DNA of 64,000 bases from Myxococcales bacterium UBA1203 (GCA_002309695.1 DBXV01000004.1:75773-139772), one strand, 5' to 3'. Counted from the first letter of the stretch, positions 1-9,569 are shown. Notes: generated from the letters alone by a model not told the origin. Program-made: numbers and translations.

Positions 1-140
1 ACAGGCGCGGGCTCGCCAGAACTGCCTTCAATTTGTGTGTGAGCGCTGTGAGCTTGGTCATGCCCGTGAAAAATCGGCGGAGAACGGGGCGGAAGGCGGC
101 GTCTGAACCGCCGGCGCGCCGGATTCCTCAGAGGCGGCCA

Positions 141-185
141 AAAACAAAACGGCCGCTTCCCCTGAGGAACGGGAAACGGCCGCTG
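141..185 (-). terminator. Rho-independent terminator, probably bidirectional
   Basis: A GC-rich hairpin (stem CGGCCGCTTCCC against GGGAAACGGCCG, one mismatch) is followed on the minus strand by a T-rich run (TTTTGTTTTT). It lies about 75 bases beyond the stop of the minus-strand gene at 262-768. The rest of bases 1-261 shows no gene I can support. Confidence 0.75.
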
Positions 186-261
186 CAAAACTGAGATTTA
201 TCTGACGTGCATGAACCGCTGATTCCGAAGCCCGGCACAAATCTGAGCGGAAGGAGTCACC

Positions 262-768
262 TCACATGCCGCCGCGTTCCACGGTGACGCCGCCCTCGAC
301 GCTCGTGGCCGCGCCCGAGGAAGCTGCGCCATCGCCGCGCTCCACCACGACGCCGTTTTCCTTGCCGTCGGCGGAGCCGGAGGACTTCTTGGCGGCCTCA
401 GCCTTCTTCGCCTCTTCGGCCTTCTTCTGCTCATCGATGCGCTTGGCGTGCTGCTCGCGGGACTTGTCGATGGAGGAGCCCTTGGAGGCGTGCATCATTG
501 TCGAGTTGTAGGACGCCCGGGACACGTTGTTGTCCTTCAGGACCTGCTTCTCGATCTCCATGCTCTTCTTTTCGTACTTCTGCCGCTCGTGAGCGTTGAG
601 CTGCTCGGGGCTGCGGCCGTCAAATTCCTTCTTCAGGTATTCCTGCCTCTGCGAATCCATCTCAGCGGTCAGACGGCCGGCGTCATCGTTGGACAGGCGC
701 TGGGCCATGGCGGCGGACGACGAGAAAGCGAGAGCAAAGGCGCACACTGCGAGTGCAATTCGTTTCAT
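262..768 (-). CDS. Exported coiled-coil protein of unknown function
   Basis: A 168-residue protein with a clear Sec signal peptide (about residues 1-22, cleavage after the AMA of SSAAMAQ). The mature part is very hydrophilic: a Lys/Glu/Gln-rich stretch around 40-130 likely forms a helix or coiled coil, followed by a Gly/Ser/Val tail with two VxVERG motifs (VVVERGDG, VTVERGGM). The ATG at 768 is preceded by a good ribosome site (AGGAGA). It should be periplasmic or envelope-associated. It stands alone, with its own terminator downstream and no operon partner on its strand nearby. I recognise no family; a structural or stress-related envelope protein is a guess only. Confidence 0.7.
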   Translation of the reverse strand: MKRIALAVCAFALAFSSSAAMAQRLSNDDAGRLTAEMDSQRQEYLKKEFDGRSPEQLNAHERQKYEKKSMEIEKQVLKDNNVSRASYNSTMMHASKGSSIDKSREQHAKRIDEQKKAEEAKKAEAAKKSSGSADGKENGVVVERGDGAASSGAATSVEGGVTVERGGM

Positions 769-852
769 TGGGCATCTCCTGGGTCAGAAGGGTTGCTTCC
801 AAAAAAGGCGCGGCGTCTTTGGGTCAACGCCATCAGGCCGTCAAGCGCCGCC

Positions 853-1530
853 TCAGCTGAGAAGGCTCCGGGCAATCCTCAGCGATTCAGCGTCGGTCCT
901 GCGGGACTCGGCGATTTTGCGGACGGCCATCCCGCGGGTCACTTCATCCGCCGCGCGAATGACAGGCACGGTGAGACCGCGAAACCGGATGAAGCAGATG
1001 GACAGGCACCAGGCCACAGCCATCCGCGCGTAGTAGGCGGGACAATCCGCCCGGGGCAGGCGCTCCAGAACGCGCCCCACATGCGCTTCATCGACGAAGT
1101 GACAGAGCATCAGCACCACGGCGAAGCGGACAGGAAACTCGCCGCCCCTCTCCAGCTGGGAATCCACGAATCGAAACGACTCCTCGGGCCATTTGCGGAC
1201 GCCTTTCAGCCCGGCGCACACGCTGTCGCAGACGGACCAGTTGTCGATTTTGGGGACGAAGGCTCCGACGAGGGGAAACAGCTCTTCGGCAGGCAGTTTC
1301 AGACAGCCCAGAACCATGCCCTGGAGCATGACTTCCTCGAACGAGGCGTCCGTCAGAATCCCGCTGAAGGAGAGGCCGTTCTCGCGGGCGATTCGCGCCG
1401 CCAGCCTGCGCAGCGTCGGCAGCCGCACGCCCATGAGCCCTGTGACGCCGGGCAGAAGTTTCCCCGAAAAATCCCGATAAGCGGGCTCGGCGCAGCGGTT
1501 CAGCTCGGCCAGAAGTTCGTCCCTGTTCAT
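853..1530 (-). CDS. DNA alkylation repair (AlkD-like) HEAT-repeat protein
   Basis: A 225-residue protein resembling the AlkD/DNA alkylation repair family: helical HEAT-like repeats, a PTLRRLA segment near residue 48 that matches the family's (V)PxLRxLA, an acidic NWSVCDSVCAG helix corresponding to the family's xNWDxxD region, and a C-terminal GMAVRKIAESRR segment matching the conserved xIRKIxES tail. Family members remove N3- and N7-alkylpurines. The conserved NWD reads NWS here, so activity on DNA is uncertain. I chose the ATG at 1530, with GGGG just upstream; an in-frame GTG at 1560 would add ten residues. The gene lies 43 bases downstream of the SpoIID-like gene on the same strand and may be co-transcribed with it. 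Confidence 0.75.
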   Translation of the reverse strand: MNRDELLAELNRCAEPAYRDFSGKLLPGVTGLMGVRLPTLRRLAARIARENGLSFSGILTDASFEEVMLQGMVLGCLKLPAEELFPLVGAFVPKIDNWSVCDSVCAGLKGVRKWPEESFRFVDSQLERGGEFPVRFAVVLMLCHFVDEAHVGRVLERLPRADCPAYYARMAVAWCLSICFIRFRGLTVPVIRAADEVTRGMAVRKIAESRRTDAESLRIARSLLS

Positions 1531-1573
1531 GTTCCCCGCGTCCTTCCCGCCGGACCGCACCTCGGCGCGCGCC

Positions 1574-2674
1574 TCAGTACATGCGAATGATTTCGGCCCC
1601 CCGGTAGTAGTGCTCCAGAATCTGCCGGTAGTTCTTGCCCTGCGCGGCCAGCCGGTTGGCGCCCCACTGGCACATGCCCGCGCCGTGGCCGAAGCCCTTG
1701 CCGGAAAAGGTGAAGCGGTCCCCCTTCCGCTCCTTTTCCACGGAAAACCACAGGCTCTTGAGCTCGCCGTAGCCCAGCCGGCGCCGCACCTCGACGCCCG
1801 TCATCTCCTTCGTGGCTTTGGCGCTCTTGAGCTCGACCTTTTCCACGCGGCCGGTGGCGCTTCTGGACGTCACGCGAATGCTGCGGAGGCCGGGAATCAG
1901 CTTCTCCATCTCCCTGCCCGTAAACGTGTGCTTCCAGGACGACTGCGGCACCTCTTTGCAGGGGCAGCTGACCGGCTTGAGGTAATCGAGCGGCCGCCCC
2001 AGCGCCGCGCCGCCGTCCTCGGTCTTTCCGCCGCAGCTCGAATGGAAATAGGCCTCCACGAGGTCCATTTTGTAGATGAGGACCTCCCCCCGCGTGGCGT
2101 CCACAGCCACCCGCGTTCTGGGGTCTTCGGCCCGCGTCCCGCCGTAAACCTGATGCAGGACCGTGGAGCCCAGATGGTAGGGCTTGCCCCAGGCGGCGAT
2201 TTTCTTCTGCAGCGCATAGGTGCGGGCGGCGACGGCCTGAGCCTTGAGCGCCTCGGGAGGAAAAGACGCGGGCATCTCTGAGCCCAGGACGGCGTGGAGA
2301 TACGACTCAAGAGGCACCACGTTGATGGCTGTGAGGCCGCCTTTGCTCCCGGGCCGGACCTCGATTTGCCCCCTCACCGGCTTGTCCGCGGCGTGGACCA
2401 CCTCTTCGGAGCGGTAGCGGACGCCGTCGGGCGACGTGACCTTCACGCCATCGAGGTACATCCCGTCTTTTTTCAGGGTGACAACCGACTTGCCGTCCCT
2501 GGCTTTGACGTAGCGGCCGCCCTCGGTCAGCAGGCGCACCTCCAGTCCCTTGCCCGAGAGGCGCACCTCTTTGACCCCCTCGGCGATGGCAATGCGCACC
2601 GTCTCCTCCGCCGACGCCGGCGCCGGCAGCAGAATGAGGAGCAGCATGACCAGAAGGAGGAAGGCGCGGCGCAA
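1574..2674 (-). CDS. SpoIID/LytB-domain exported protein
   Basis: Family members bind or cleave peptidoglycan; SpoIID is a lytic transglycosylase acting on denuded glycan, and non-sporulating bacteria carry exported relatives. The domain is recognisable from ESYLHAVLGSEMPASFP, AQAVAARTYAL, the FHSSCGGKTEDG segment, a CPC pair, and the terminal GKGFGHGAGMCQWGA signature. The frame is open to 2851, but a TTG at 2674 gives MRRAFLLLV followed by a hydrophobic core ending PAPASA, a good signal peptide of about 22 residues; an ATG at 2647 would lack the basic N-region. I take the TTG start (366 residues). The protein acts in the periplasm. It precedes the AlkD-like gene on the same strand. Confidence 0.85.
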   Translation of the reverse strand: MRRAFLLLVMLLLILLPAPASAEETVRIAIAEGVKEVRLSGKGLEVRLLTEGGRYVKARDGKSVVTLKKDGMYLDGVKVTSPDGVRYRSEEVVHAADKPVRGQIEVRPGSKGGLTAINVVPLESYLHAVLGSEMPASFPPEALKAQAVAARTYALQKKIAAWGKPYHLGSTVLHQVYGGTRAEDPRTRVAVDATRGEVLIYKMDLVEAYFHSSCGGKTEDGGAALGRPLDYLKPVSCPCKEVPQSSWKHTFTGREMEKLIPGLRSIRVTSRSATGRVEKVELKSAKATKEMTGVEVRRRLGYGELKSLWFSVEKERKGDRFTFSGKGFGHGAGMCQWGANRLAAQGKNYRQILEHYYRGAEIIRMY

Positions 2675-2912
2675 TGCGAAAGGTCCGGAAAAATTGGGGG
2701 AGGCAGGGACGTTGTAAAACGGCGAAAAAAAGAACCGCCCCGAATGAAAGCCGGGACCTTTAGCGAAGGCGCTTTTGACGAAACAACCGGGGAAATCCGG
2801 GGACACGAAGCGGCTGGCAGGTCTGAAAAGCGGCGAAATGCCGTCAAGCATTCATCTGGGGGAGCCCAATGAGGGGGACGCACCTCACGGCCGGACTTTT
2901 TGGGTGTCCCCG

Positions 2913-5006
2913 TCAGTCAGGCTTGACGACGGCAGCGCTGCTGAGAGGTCCGCCCGCGGTCCAGAAGGCTCTGACTTCCCCGATGTCTGAGCACCGCCTG
3001 GCCGGAGGCAGACTCTTCAAAAAAGCGCCGCCGTAGCGCTTGGTCGTCAGCCGCGGGTCGAGAATTGCCACGATGCCCCTGTCGGTGCGCGTGCGAATCA
3101 GCCGTCCGAAGCCCTGGCGCAGCGACAGCGCCGCCTGCGGCACCTGATAACAGATGAACGGCACGCGCCCCGCCGCCCTGAGCCATTCGACCCTGGCCGC
3201 CACCACCGGGTCCGTGGGAGAGGCAAAGGGCAGCCTGTCGATGACCACGAGTGACAGCGCCTCGCCGGGAATGTCCACGCCCTCCCAGAAGCTGTGGGAA
3301 GCAAACAGCGCCGACGGCTCGTTCTTAAAGCGGGAAATGAGTGCGCTCCGAGGCGCCTCGCCCTGAATCATCACCGGACAGGGAAGCCGGCCGCGAAGCA
3401 GCGCGTGGGCGAGCGTCATGTTTTTCAGGCTGGTGAAGAGAAGCAGGGCCCGCCCGCCGGTAATCCCGCACAGCGCTTCAATCTCCTCTGCCGCGCGGCC
3501 GATGAACTCCGGCTCGTTGGGCTCAGGAAGATGGCGCGGCGTGTAGAGAGCGGCCTGCTGTCCGTAGTCAAAAGGCGAATCCAGAAGCAGCTCATCCACG
3601 GGCGTCACAAAACGCCGCATCGTCCCCGAATCGCCATGGAAGGCTGTCTCCGAAGCCTCGTTGCCGGCGGCAGCTTTTTCTTCTTCGGCATTTCCGCCGG
3701 CCTGCTCCCCGGACGAAGGAAGCCCCAGCCTTCGGCGGGTAAAATCCAGCCTGCCCTCCGCCGCCAGCGTGGCCGACGTGAAAATGATGGTGTCCGCCGT
3801 CGTGTAGAGCCGCGACCTGAACTCACGGGCCACATCGATGGGCGCCGCCCGGAGAAACACCTGCGTCTTGCCGCGCCGCTCCTCCCAATAGACGAAGCCC
3901 GGGTCATCCATGGCGGCCATGAACTCCAGACCCGCGGTCAGATCGTTGATGCGGCGGAGGAACGTCTCCTTCTCCACGGATTCGAGCTGAGAAATGGCAC
4001 CCGGAAGCGCCCGCAGCGCCTCTGTCAGCGGCTCGATCTGAACGGACAGCTCATCCGCATCGAGAGGCGCCGTCAGCCGCCGGACCGGCTCTGTCTCGGG
4101 AATGCCCAGGCCGCGCTGATTGAAGAGCCGCGTCCCGAACTGCTCGATGCGCTCCAGAATCATCGGCGCCAGCGGACAGGCGTTCGGCTCCTGCGAAAGA
4201 GCGCGCTCCACGTCCTCCGTCAGCTCATGGATGCGGAAGGCGCACAGCGAGACGCCGAAAAAATCGGTGGCCACGTCCTCCACAGCGTGCGCCTCGTCGA
4301 ACACCACCGCCTGATAGGGCGGAATCACCTGCGCCCCGCTCCCGGGAACATCAGTTTTCAGGGCCAGATCGGCGAAGAGCAGGTGGTGATTGACGATGAT
4401 GAGGTCGCTGTCCGCCGCCTCGCGCCGCGCACGGGAGACGAAGCACACGCTGTTGTAGGGGCACTTGCGGCCCGGACAGCTTTCAGAGGCGCAGGACAGC
4501 TCTTTCCGGACCTGGCTTCCCTCGGGCAGGTTCAGCTCACTCCACTCGCCTGTCTCCGTCTGCCGGGACCAGCTGACCACCGCCTCGTATTCGCGCCGGG
4601 CACTGGCAAACAGGTGCGCCTGGCCCGCGGTCTCGGCCAGCTCCAGCCGATAGCGGCACAGGTAGTTCGACCTTCCCTTGAGAACGGTGGCCTTGAACTC
4701 GATGCCCGCCGCCTTGCGGAGCAGGGGCAGGTCCTTGTCGAGAATCTGGTCCTGGAGCGTCTTGGTCGCCGTCGAGACCACCACGCGCCGCCCGGAGAGA
4801 AGCGCCGGAATCAGATACGCCAGCGTCTTGCCCGTGCCCGTTCCGGCCTCCACCAGACAGTAGCGCCGCTCATCCAGCGCCCGGCGCACCAGCCGCGCCA
4901 TCTGCAGCTGCTGAGGCCGGTGCTCGTAGGCGGGAAACGCTCTGGCGAGGATGCCGTCAGGGCCGAGATATTTCTGAATCGGGTCGGAAAAAACGCTCAT
5001 GGTCAT
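2913..5006 (-). CDS. DinG/XPD-type ATP-dependent DNA helicase
   Basis: A superfamily 2 iron-sulfur helicase of about 697 residues. Motif I is AGTGTGKT (Lys near residue 60), motif II is VVFDEAHAVED, and motif VI is QGFGRLIRTRTDRG. Between motifs I and II a four-cysteine cluster (CASESCPGRKC then PYNSVC) matches the 4Fe-4S site of DinG, YoaA and XPD. These enzymes unwind 5' to 3' and resolve R-loops, D-loops and damaged forks. The open frame extends upstream to 5243, but conservation begins near MTMSVFSDPIQKYLG, so I start at the ATG at 5006 (5000 is possible). An acidic insertion with EEEKAAAGNEA lies in the C-terminal half. It is divergent from the EEP lipoprotein gene at 5247. Confidence 0.92.
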   Translation of the reverse strand: MTMSVFSDPIQKYLGPDGILARAFPAYEHRPQQLQMARLVRRALDERRYCLVEAGTGTGKTLAYLIPALLSGRRVVVSTATKTLQDQILDKDLPLLRKAAGIEFKATVLKGRSNYLCRYRLELAETAGQAHLFASARREYEAVVSWSRQTETGEWSELNLPEGSQVRKELSCASESCPGRKCPYNSVCFVSRARREAADSDLIIVNHHLLFADLALKTDVPGSGAQVIPPYQAVVFDEAHAVEDVATDFFGVSLCAFRIHELTEDVERALSQEPNACPLAPMILERIEQFGTRLFNQRGLGIPETEPVRRLTAPLDADELSVQIEPLTEALRALPGAISQLESVEKETFLRRINDLTAGLEFMAAMDDPGFVYWEERRGKTQVFLRAAPIDVAREFRSRLYTTADTIIFTSATLAAEGRLDFTRRRLGLPSSGEQAGGNAEEEKAAAGNEASETAFHGDSGTMRRFVTPVDELLLDSPFDYGQQAALYTPRHLPEPNEPEFIGRAAEEIEALCGITGGRALLLFTSLKNMTLAHALLRGRLPCPVMIQGEAPRSALISRFKNEPSALFASHSFWEGVDIPGEALSLVVIDRLPFASPTDPVVAARVEWLRAAGRVPFICYQVPQAALSLRQGFGRLIRTRTDRGIVAILDPRLTTKRYGGAFLKSLPPARRCSDIGEVRAFWTAGGPLSSAAVVKPD

Positions 5007-5246
5007 CGAAAGAAGGAACTGCCGGCAGGGCAAAAGGGCCGGCGCCGATACATGATTCCCGGCAAAAAAAATGCGGCCTGCCGCCGAAAAAGAGGCCTTA
5101 AGCTCCCCCTCTCCTTCACCGCCGGACAAAGCCTCTCTTTGAAGAGGCTCCTCACCTGCCCGCCGTCTGTCCGCGTCTCTGAAACTGAAATTTTCGGACG
5201 AAGCGCGGCGGCACCCGCAGGAATCCCGGCTTTCCTGAGTCACGCC

Positions 5247-6947
5247 ATGTCCTCCAGAACTTCCGCATCGCTCCTCGCGCTCGGGCTCTGTGCCTTCCTC
5301 GCCGCCTGCTCATCGGAAAAAACAGAGGACGCCCCCGACGCGTCGCTGCCGCCACTGGTTCTCCCCGACGGCGGCTGTGTCCCGCGCGCGTTGTGTCCCG
5401 ACGAATTTGAGTGCGGCGAAATGGACGACGGCTGCGGCGGAAAGCTCTCGTGCGGCACATGCGGCGGCATCCGCGAATGCAGCGAGCATGTCTGCTCCGA
5501 ATGCGTCCCCGTGACGACCTGCGAGAGCGAGGGGCGGGTGTGCGGCAAACTGACCGACGAATGCGGCGACACTGTGGACTGCGGCGGCTGCGACACGGGC
5601 GAAAGATGCAGCGACAGCGGCGACGCGTGCGAGCCCTGCACTCCCCTCGAATGCGGAAGTCTCCCGGCTGAGGTCTGCGGCGAAATGGATGACGGCTGCG
5701 GCGGGACGATCTCGTGCGGGTGCCAGGCGAATTACCGCTGCGAGGACAGCGCCTGCGAGCTCTGCCCCGACTACGGCTGCGCGGACTTCGGCGCCGAGTG
5801 CGGAGCTGTCGATGAGGGCTGCAGCCGCGAACCGCTGTTCTGCGGGGAATGCACTGAGGACGGCCAAAGCTGCGTGAACAACAAGTGCGTCTTCTGCACC
5901 CCCGGAACGGCTCAGGAGCGCTGCGCTTTGGCTGGCGCCCAGTGCGGAACGGTGAGCGACGGCTGCGGCGGCACAGTGGACTGCGGACTCTGCGGCGCGC
6001 CTGATTCGTGCGTGAACGGCGCCTGCATCTGCGTGCCCGTCACCTGCGAGGAGCAGGGCGTGACCTGCGGCGAGGCCTACGACGGCTGCGGGCACTTCAT
6101 TCAGTGCGGGCCCGCCTGCGCTGACGCTGAAAGCGCCGTGATCCGCCTGGTGACGGGCAACATCACAAGCGGGAATCACCAGTCGTACGACGAGGGACAC
6201 GGCCTGCGCATTTTCCGCGGCCTGAAGCCTCAGATTGCCCTCGTTCAGGAGTTCAACTTCGGCAGCTGCAGTGCCCGCGACCTCCGGCAGATGGTGATTC
6301 AGGGCTTCGGCGAACGCTTTTTCCACGTCGTTCAGAGCCGGAGCGATGTCGTCACCATCCCCAACGGCATCGTCAGCTACTACCCCATCAAGTCCTGGGG
6401 GATTCTGAAGGACATCACTCTCGACGAGCGCGACCACGTCTGGGCCCGCATCGACATTCCCGGCAAAGCCGACCTCTGGGCCGTCAGCATCCACTTCTCG
6501 ACCAAGAGCGAGAAGCGCCAGAAGAGCATCGCCGATCTCGTGGAGCGGCTGGACGAACTGGGCATTCCCAAGGGCGACTTCGTGGCCGTCGGCGGCGACT
6601 TCAACACGACGAGCCGCACCCAGGACAAGGGGCTCGCGTTCCTCGACAACACGGGGCTCATCGTCCTCGACACGGATGACGACTGTCCCATCGACCAGAG
6701 CGGCAACGACAACACCAACGGCTCGCGGCAGAAGGACTACGACGCGATTTACACGAGTCAGAACCTCAAGGATTTGCAGACGCCGGTGGTCATCAGCGGC
6801 GCCCAGAATCTGACGGAGCGGGGGCTCGTCTTTGACAGCCGCGTCTTCACGCCGCTCTCGGCCGTTTCGCCCGTGAAGAAGAATGACAGCGGCGCCAGCA
6901 ACGTGCAGCACATGGCCGTGGTGAAGGACTACGCCATTCCCAGATAG
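5247..6947 (+). CDS. Lipoprotein with Cys-rich repeats and an EEP nuclease/phosphatase domain
   Basis: A 566-residue lipoprotein (lipobox FLAAC, Cys21). After an acidic linker come six Cys-rich repeats of about 40 residues (pattern CGxxDDGCGGxxxCGxC), then from about residue 297 an endonuclease/exonuclease/phosphatase fold. The catalytic set looks complete: the Glu of VQEF, the His of VSIHFST, the Asp and Asn of GGDFN, the Asp of DYDAIY, and the final His of NVQHMAV. The substrate could be DNA, RNA, phospholipid or a sugar phosphate; the export signal favours an extracellular or surface target. The gene at 29208-31226 is a paralog. The ATG at 5247 gives a proper lipoprotein signal. A strong terminator follows. 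Confidence 0.85.
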   Translation: MSSRTSASLLALGLCAFLAACSSEKTEDAPDASLPPLVLPDGGCVPRALCPDEFECGEMDDGCGGKLSCGTCGGIRECSEHVCSECVPVTTCESEGRVCGKLTDECGDTVDCGGCDTGERCSDSGDACEPCTPLECGSLPAEVCGEMDDGCGGTISCGCQANYRCEDSACELCPDYGCADFGAECGAVDEGCSREPLFCGECTEDGQSCVNNKCVFCTPGTAQERCALAGAQCGTVSDGCGGTVDCGLCGAPDSCVNGACICVPVTCEEQGVTCGEAYDGCGHFIQCGPACADAESAVIRLVTGNITSGNHQSYDEGHGLRIFRGLKPQIALVQEFNFGSCSARDLRQMVIQGFGERFFHVVQSRSDVVTIPNGIVSYYPIKSWGILKDITLDERDHVWARIDIPGKADLWAVSIHFSTKSEKRQKSIADLVERLDELGIPKGDFVAVGGDFNTTSRTQDKGLAFLDNTGLIVLDTDDDCPIDQSGNDNTNGSRQKDYDAIYTSQNLKDLQTPVVISGAQNLTERGLVFDSRVFTPLSAVSPVKKNDSGASNVQHMAVVKDYAIPR

Positions 6948-6983
6948 CCCGGCCCGCAGCAGACAAACCGTTCCCTTCCCAAA

Positions 6984-7016
6984 GCTCTCCCCTCCTCGCG
7001 CAGGGGAGGGCTTTTT
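6984..7016 (+). terminator. Rho-independent terminator of the EEP lipoprotein gene
   Basis: Ten-base stem GCTCTCCCCT / AGGGGAGGGC with one G-T pair and an eight-base loop, followed by TTTTT. It lies about 37 bases after the stop codon. Confidence 0.85.
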
Positions 7017-7199
7017 CATTTTCTTTTTGCGCCGTGCGCTCCGCTGTCGAAGGTCCCCCCATTTGAGGTGTGGAAAACAAAAAGCGCTGTGCTAGAGAGC
7101 GCGCCCCGTTCGCCGGGGGACGAATAAATTCTCTGTAATTTCAATAAGTTAGACCATCTCAGGCGCATGTTTGGCGCCTTCTGTGGCGAGGCGGCGCAC

Positions 7200-7637
7200 A
7201 TGGCACTTTCAGGCAAGGACCGAAGATTTCTGCGGGCACTGGGTCATCACCTCAAACCAGTGGTGCAGGTGGGCAAGGACGGCGTCAGCGACGCTGCCGC
7301 CAAGGCCGCGGATCAGGCCCTTCGGGACCACGAGCTCATCAAGGTCAAAGTCGGCGAAAGCTGCCCGCTGGAGAGGCAGGAGGCCGCTGAGGCGCTGGCC
7401 CAGGCTACGGGTGCCGAGATTGCCCAGCTTCTGGGCCGCACGATTCTTCTCTATCGGCCTGACCCGGAAGAGCCCGGCATCCGGCTGCCCAAAGCGCCGT
7501 CCGGCGAGGCGGGGAACGAGATGAATCAGGCTGAAAAAAAAGCCGCGCCCGCTGCCGAGAAGCATTCGCCCGCGCCCGTCCGTCAGCCCCGGCGCGGACG
7601 CCTGCCGCACCGCTCGTCCAAAAACGCTCTTCGCTGA
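7200..7637 (+). CDS. yhbY: YhbY-family CRM-domain RNA-binding protein
   Basis: The protein has 145 residues. The first 95 form a CRM domain: LSGKDRRFLRALGHHLKPVV, then QVGKDGVSD and a GRTILLYRPDP end, as in YhbY, which associates with the precursor of the large ribosomal subunit. The GxxG-like loop is GKDG. A Pro/Ala/Arg-rich C-terminal extension of about 45 residues, with a basic end, is not part of the usual family and could add non-specific RNA binding. I prefer the ATG at 7200, preceded by a GAGG site and beginning exactly at the domain; an ATG at 7167 is in frame but has no ribosome site. First gene of a plus-strand run continuing to nadK and recN. Confidence 0.88.
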   Translation: MALSGKDRRFLRALGHHLKPVVQVGKDGVSDAAAKAADQALRDHELIKVKVGESCPLERQEAAEALAQATGAEIAQLLGRTILLYRPDPEEPGIRLPKAPSGEAGNEMNQAEKKAAPAAEKHSPAPVRQPRRGRLPHRSSKNALR

Positions 7638-7710
7638 ACTGCCTCATCGGCCCGCTGTGCGGCTTCCTCCCGTTTTCAGCCGGAGCGGGCCGCCGCGAGG
7701 TTCCCACGCC

Positions 7711-8622
7711 ATGACAGACACCAAGGACCCATTGGCTCAGTCCGACCTGCACAACGCCAGGGGCATCGAGCTGGCCGACCGGGGATGGCTCGACGAGGCG
7801 GCCAATGAATTTCGCAAGGCCATCGAGCTGGACCCGAAAAGCGCCCACGCCCACGACAATCTGGCCACCGTTCATGCGGAGAAGGGGCGCTACCGCGAGG
7901 CGCTGACCGAGTACCTGACCGCTCTGGAACTGGAGCCGGACAGCCCCACTGCCCACTACAACCTGGCCTGCTTTCTCTCGTCCCACTCGCTGGACATGGC
8001 CGTCAGCGAATATCAGCGGGCGATTGAGGAAGAGCCCGGCTACCGGGACGCTCACGTCAATCTGGGAATCACCTACGCCGACATGGGCAAATACGACGAG
8101 GCGAAGGAATCGCTGAAAACCGCCATCAGTCTGGAGCCGGACGACACTTTTGCCCGTCTGGAACTGGCCGACCTCTACATGGACGACGACGAGCTCCGCG
8201 ACGCCATCGCGCAGCTCAAGGATGTCACCCGCATCGACCCCAACGAATACGAGGGCTTCCTCAATCTGGGCATCTGCTACGCCCAGAAGGGTTTCTACGC
8301 CGAGGCCGAGCGCTGCTACCTGCGGGCCCTCGAACTGAACGCGCAGGAAGCGCTGATTCCCTACAATCTGTCGGCGCTCTACGCGCTCTGGGGACGCCCG
8401 GACGACTGCATCCGCTTCATGCGTCAGGCCGTGGTTCTCTCGCGGGATGAGGTCCTCGCCTGGCTGGCCGAGGACAACATGTTCGACGCTGTCCGGGAGC
8501 TTCCCGAATTTCAGGCGAGCCTGACCGCCGTGCCCGAAGGCGCCGGCGCGGCAGACGGAAGCTCCGACGAAGATGATGACGCCGCCGGGGACGCTGATTC
8601 GCCGGAACCGCTGACCAAATGA
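7711..8622 (+). CDS. TPR-repeat protein
   Basis: A 303-residue protein built of about seven tetratricopeptide repeats between residues 10 and 265, with typical A..NLG..Y...G.Y.EA and AL.L.P motifs (for example HVNLGITYADMGKYDEA). No signal peptide or membrane segment, so it is cytoplasmic. The C-terminus is acidic (SSDEDDDAAGDADS). TPR arrays mediate protein contacts, and the partner is unknown. The ATG at 7711 is chosen because the sequence before it (from a start at 7657) is low-quality Arg/Pro-rich. The stop overlaps the nadK start by four bases (ATGA), which indicates translational coupling. Confidence 0.88.
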   Translation: MTDTKDPLAQSDLHNARGIELADRGWLDEAANEFRKAIELDPKSAHAHDNLATVHAEKGRYREALTEYLTALELEPDSPTAHYNLACFLSSHSLDMAVSEYQRAIEEEPGYRDAHVNLGITYADMGKYDEAKESLKTAISLEPDDTFARLELADLYMDDDELRDAIAQLKDVTRIDPNEYEGFLNLGICYAQKGFYAEAERCYLRALELNAQEALIPYNLSALYALWGRPDDCIRFMRQAVVLSRDEVLAWLAEDNMFDAVRELPEFQASLTAVPEGAGAADGSSDEDDDAAGDADSPEPLTK

Positions 8623-9518
8623 GGGCTGACGACGTGTCTGGCATTCGGCGAGTGGGCTTTGTGGTGAACGTGCAGAAGGGCAGGTCCGCCGAACTGACGG
8701 CCAGCCTGACGGCCATCCTCCGCAAGCGGGGCATCGAATTTTTCTGCGAGGCGGAAAACGCCGAGATGCTGGGAATGCCGGGCGCGGGCGCGGACAGCTT
8801 TCAGTCGGCCGATCTGTGCGTGGTCCTGGGCGGCGACGGGACGATGCTCCGCGCCTCGCGGATTCTGGGGAACAGCGAGGTGCCGCTCCTGGGCATCCAT
8901 CTGGGGTCACTGGGCTTCCTGATGGAGAACATGGCGGACGAGGCCAAAGCGGCTCTGGACAGCGCGCTGACCGGCGACATCGAGGTCACGCCCCGCCTCC
9001 GCCTGCGCGTCCGCGTGTTTTCCGGATTCGAAGACGAGCGCGTCTCTCCCGAGCCCCGCTACGACGTGCTGGCGCTGAATGAGGCCACCGTCAGCCGCGG
9101 TCTTCTCTCGCGCATCATCGAGCTGAAAACCTGCATCGATGGCTTTCCCGTCACCTGCTACCGCGCCGACGGCGTCATCATTTCTTCGCCCACGGGCTCC
9201 ACGGGCTATTCGCTGTCCGCCGGAGGTCCCATTCTGGCGCCCTCGCTGGATGCCATCGCCGTCACGCCCATCTGCCCGCACACCCTGGCCCAGCGCCCGC
9301 TCGTCATTCCCGGCGGAAGCCACATTGAGCTGACGCTCCTGCCCGGGTCCTCGGAAGTCATCCTCTCGATTGACGGCCAGCAGAGCTGCCCGCTGGAGGC
9401 CTTCGACCGCATCCGCATCGAGGCCGCTGCCACCCGGACGCTCATCGTCCGCAACCGCAACGTGGACTTCTTCTCCATTCTCCGCTCCCGCCTGGGCTGG
9501 GGCGGCGGCAGGCGCTGA
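8619..9518 (+). CDS. nadK: NAD kinase
   Basis: ATP-dependent phosphorylation of NAD to NADP. The 299-residue protein carries the diagnostic GGDGTMLRAS at residues 71-80, the NE motif in LALNEATVSR, and a nucleotide-binding SSPTGSTGYSLSAGGP segment with the later AVTPICPHTLAQRP. Length matches bacterial NadK. It overlaps the preceding TPR gene by four bases and is followed by recN after about 50 bases; nadK-recN adjacency is common in bacteria. Cytoplasmic. Confidence 0.95.
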   Translation: MRADDVSGIRRVGFVVNVQKGRSAELTASLTAILRKRGIEFFCEAENAEMLGMPGAGADSFQSADLCVVLGGDGTMLRASRILGNSEVPLLGIHLGSLGFLMENMADEAKAALDSALTGDIEVTPRLRLRVRVFSGFEDERVSPEPRYDVLALNEATVSRGLLSRIIELKTCIDGFPVTCYRADGVIISSPTGSTGYSLSAGGPILAPSLDAIAVTPICPHTLAQRPLVIPGGSHIELTLLPGSSEVILSIDGQQSCPLEAFDRIRIEAAATRTLIVRNRNVDFFSILRSRLGWGGGRR

Positions 9519-9569
9519 TTCGTCACGGGCATTCCCCGGCGCTCAGCGCCCTGTCCGAAAGTCCATCGC

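Noticed and set aside
2..112. Short plus-strand frame open from the window edge
   Set aside because: 34 codons up to a stop could be the end of a gene outside the window, but the length is not significant and there is no recognisable sequence.
3294..5246. Long plus-strand open frame opposite the helicase gene
   Set aside because: It is antisense to clear helicase motifs, Arg/Pro-rich without domains, and merely runs into the true lipoprotein gene at 5247. Long antisense frames are expected in GC-rich DNA.
5310..7019. 569-codon minus-strand open frame opposite the EEP lipoprotein
   Set aside because: Ala/Val-rich shadow of a GC-rich gene that has clear catalytic motifs on the plus strand.
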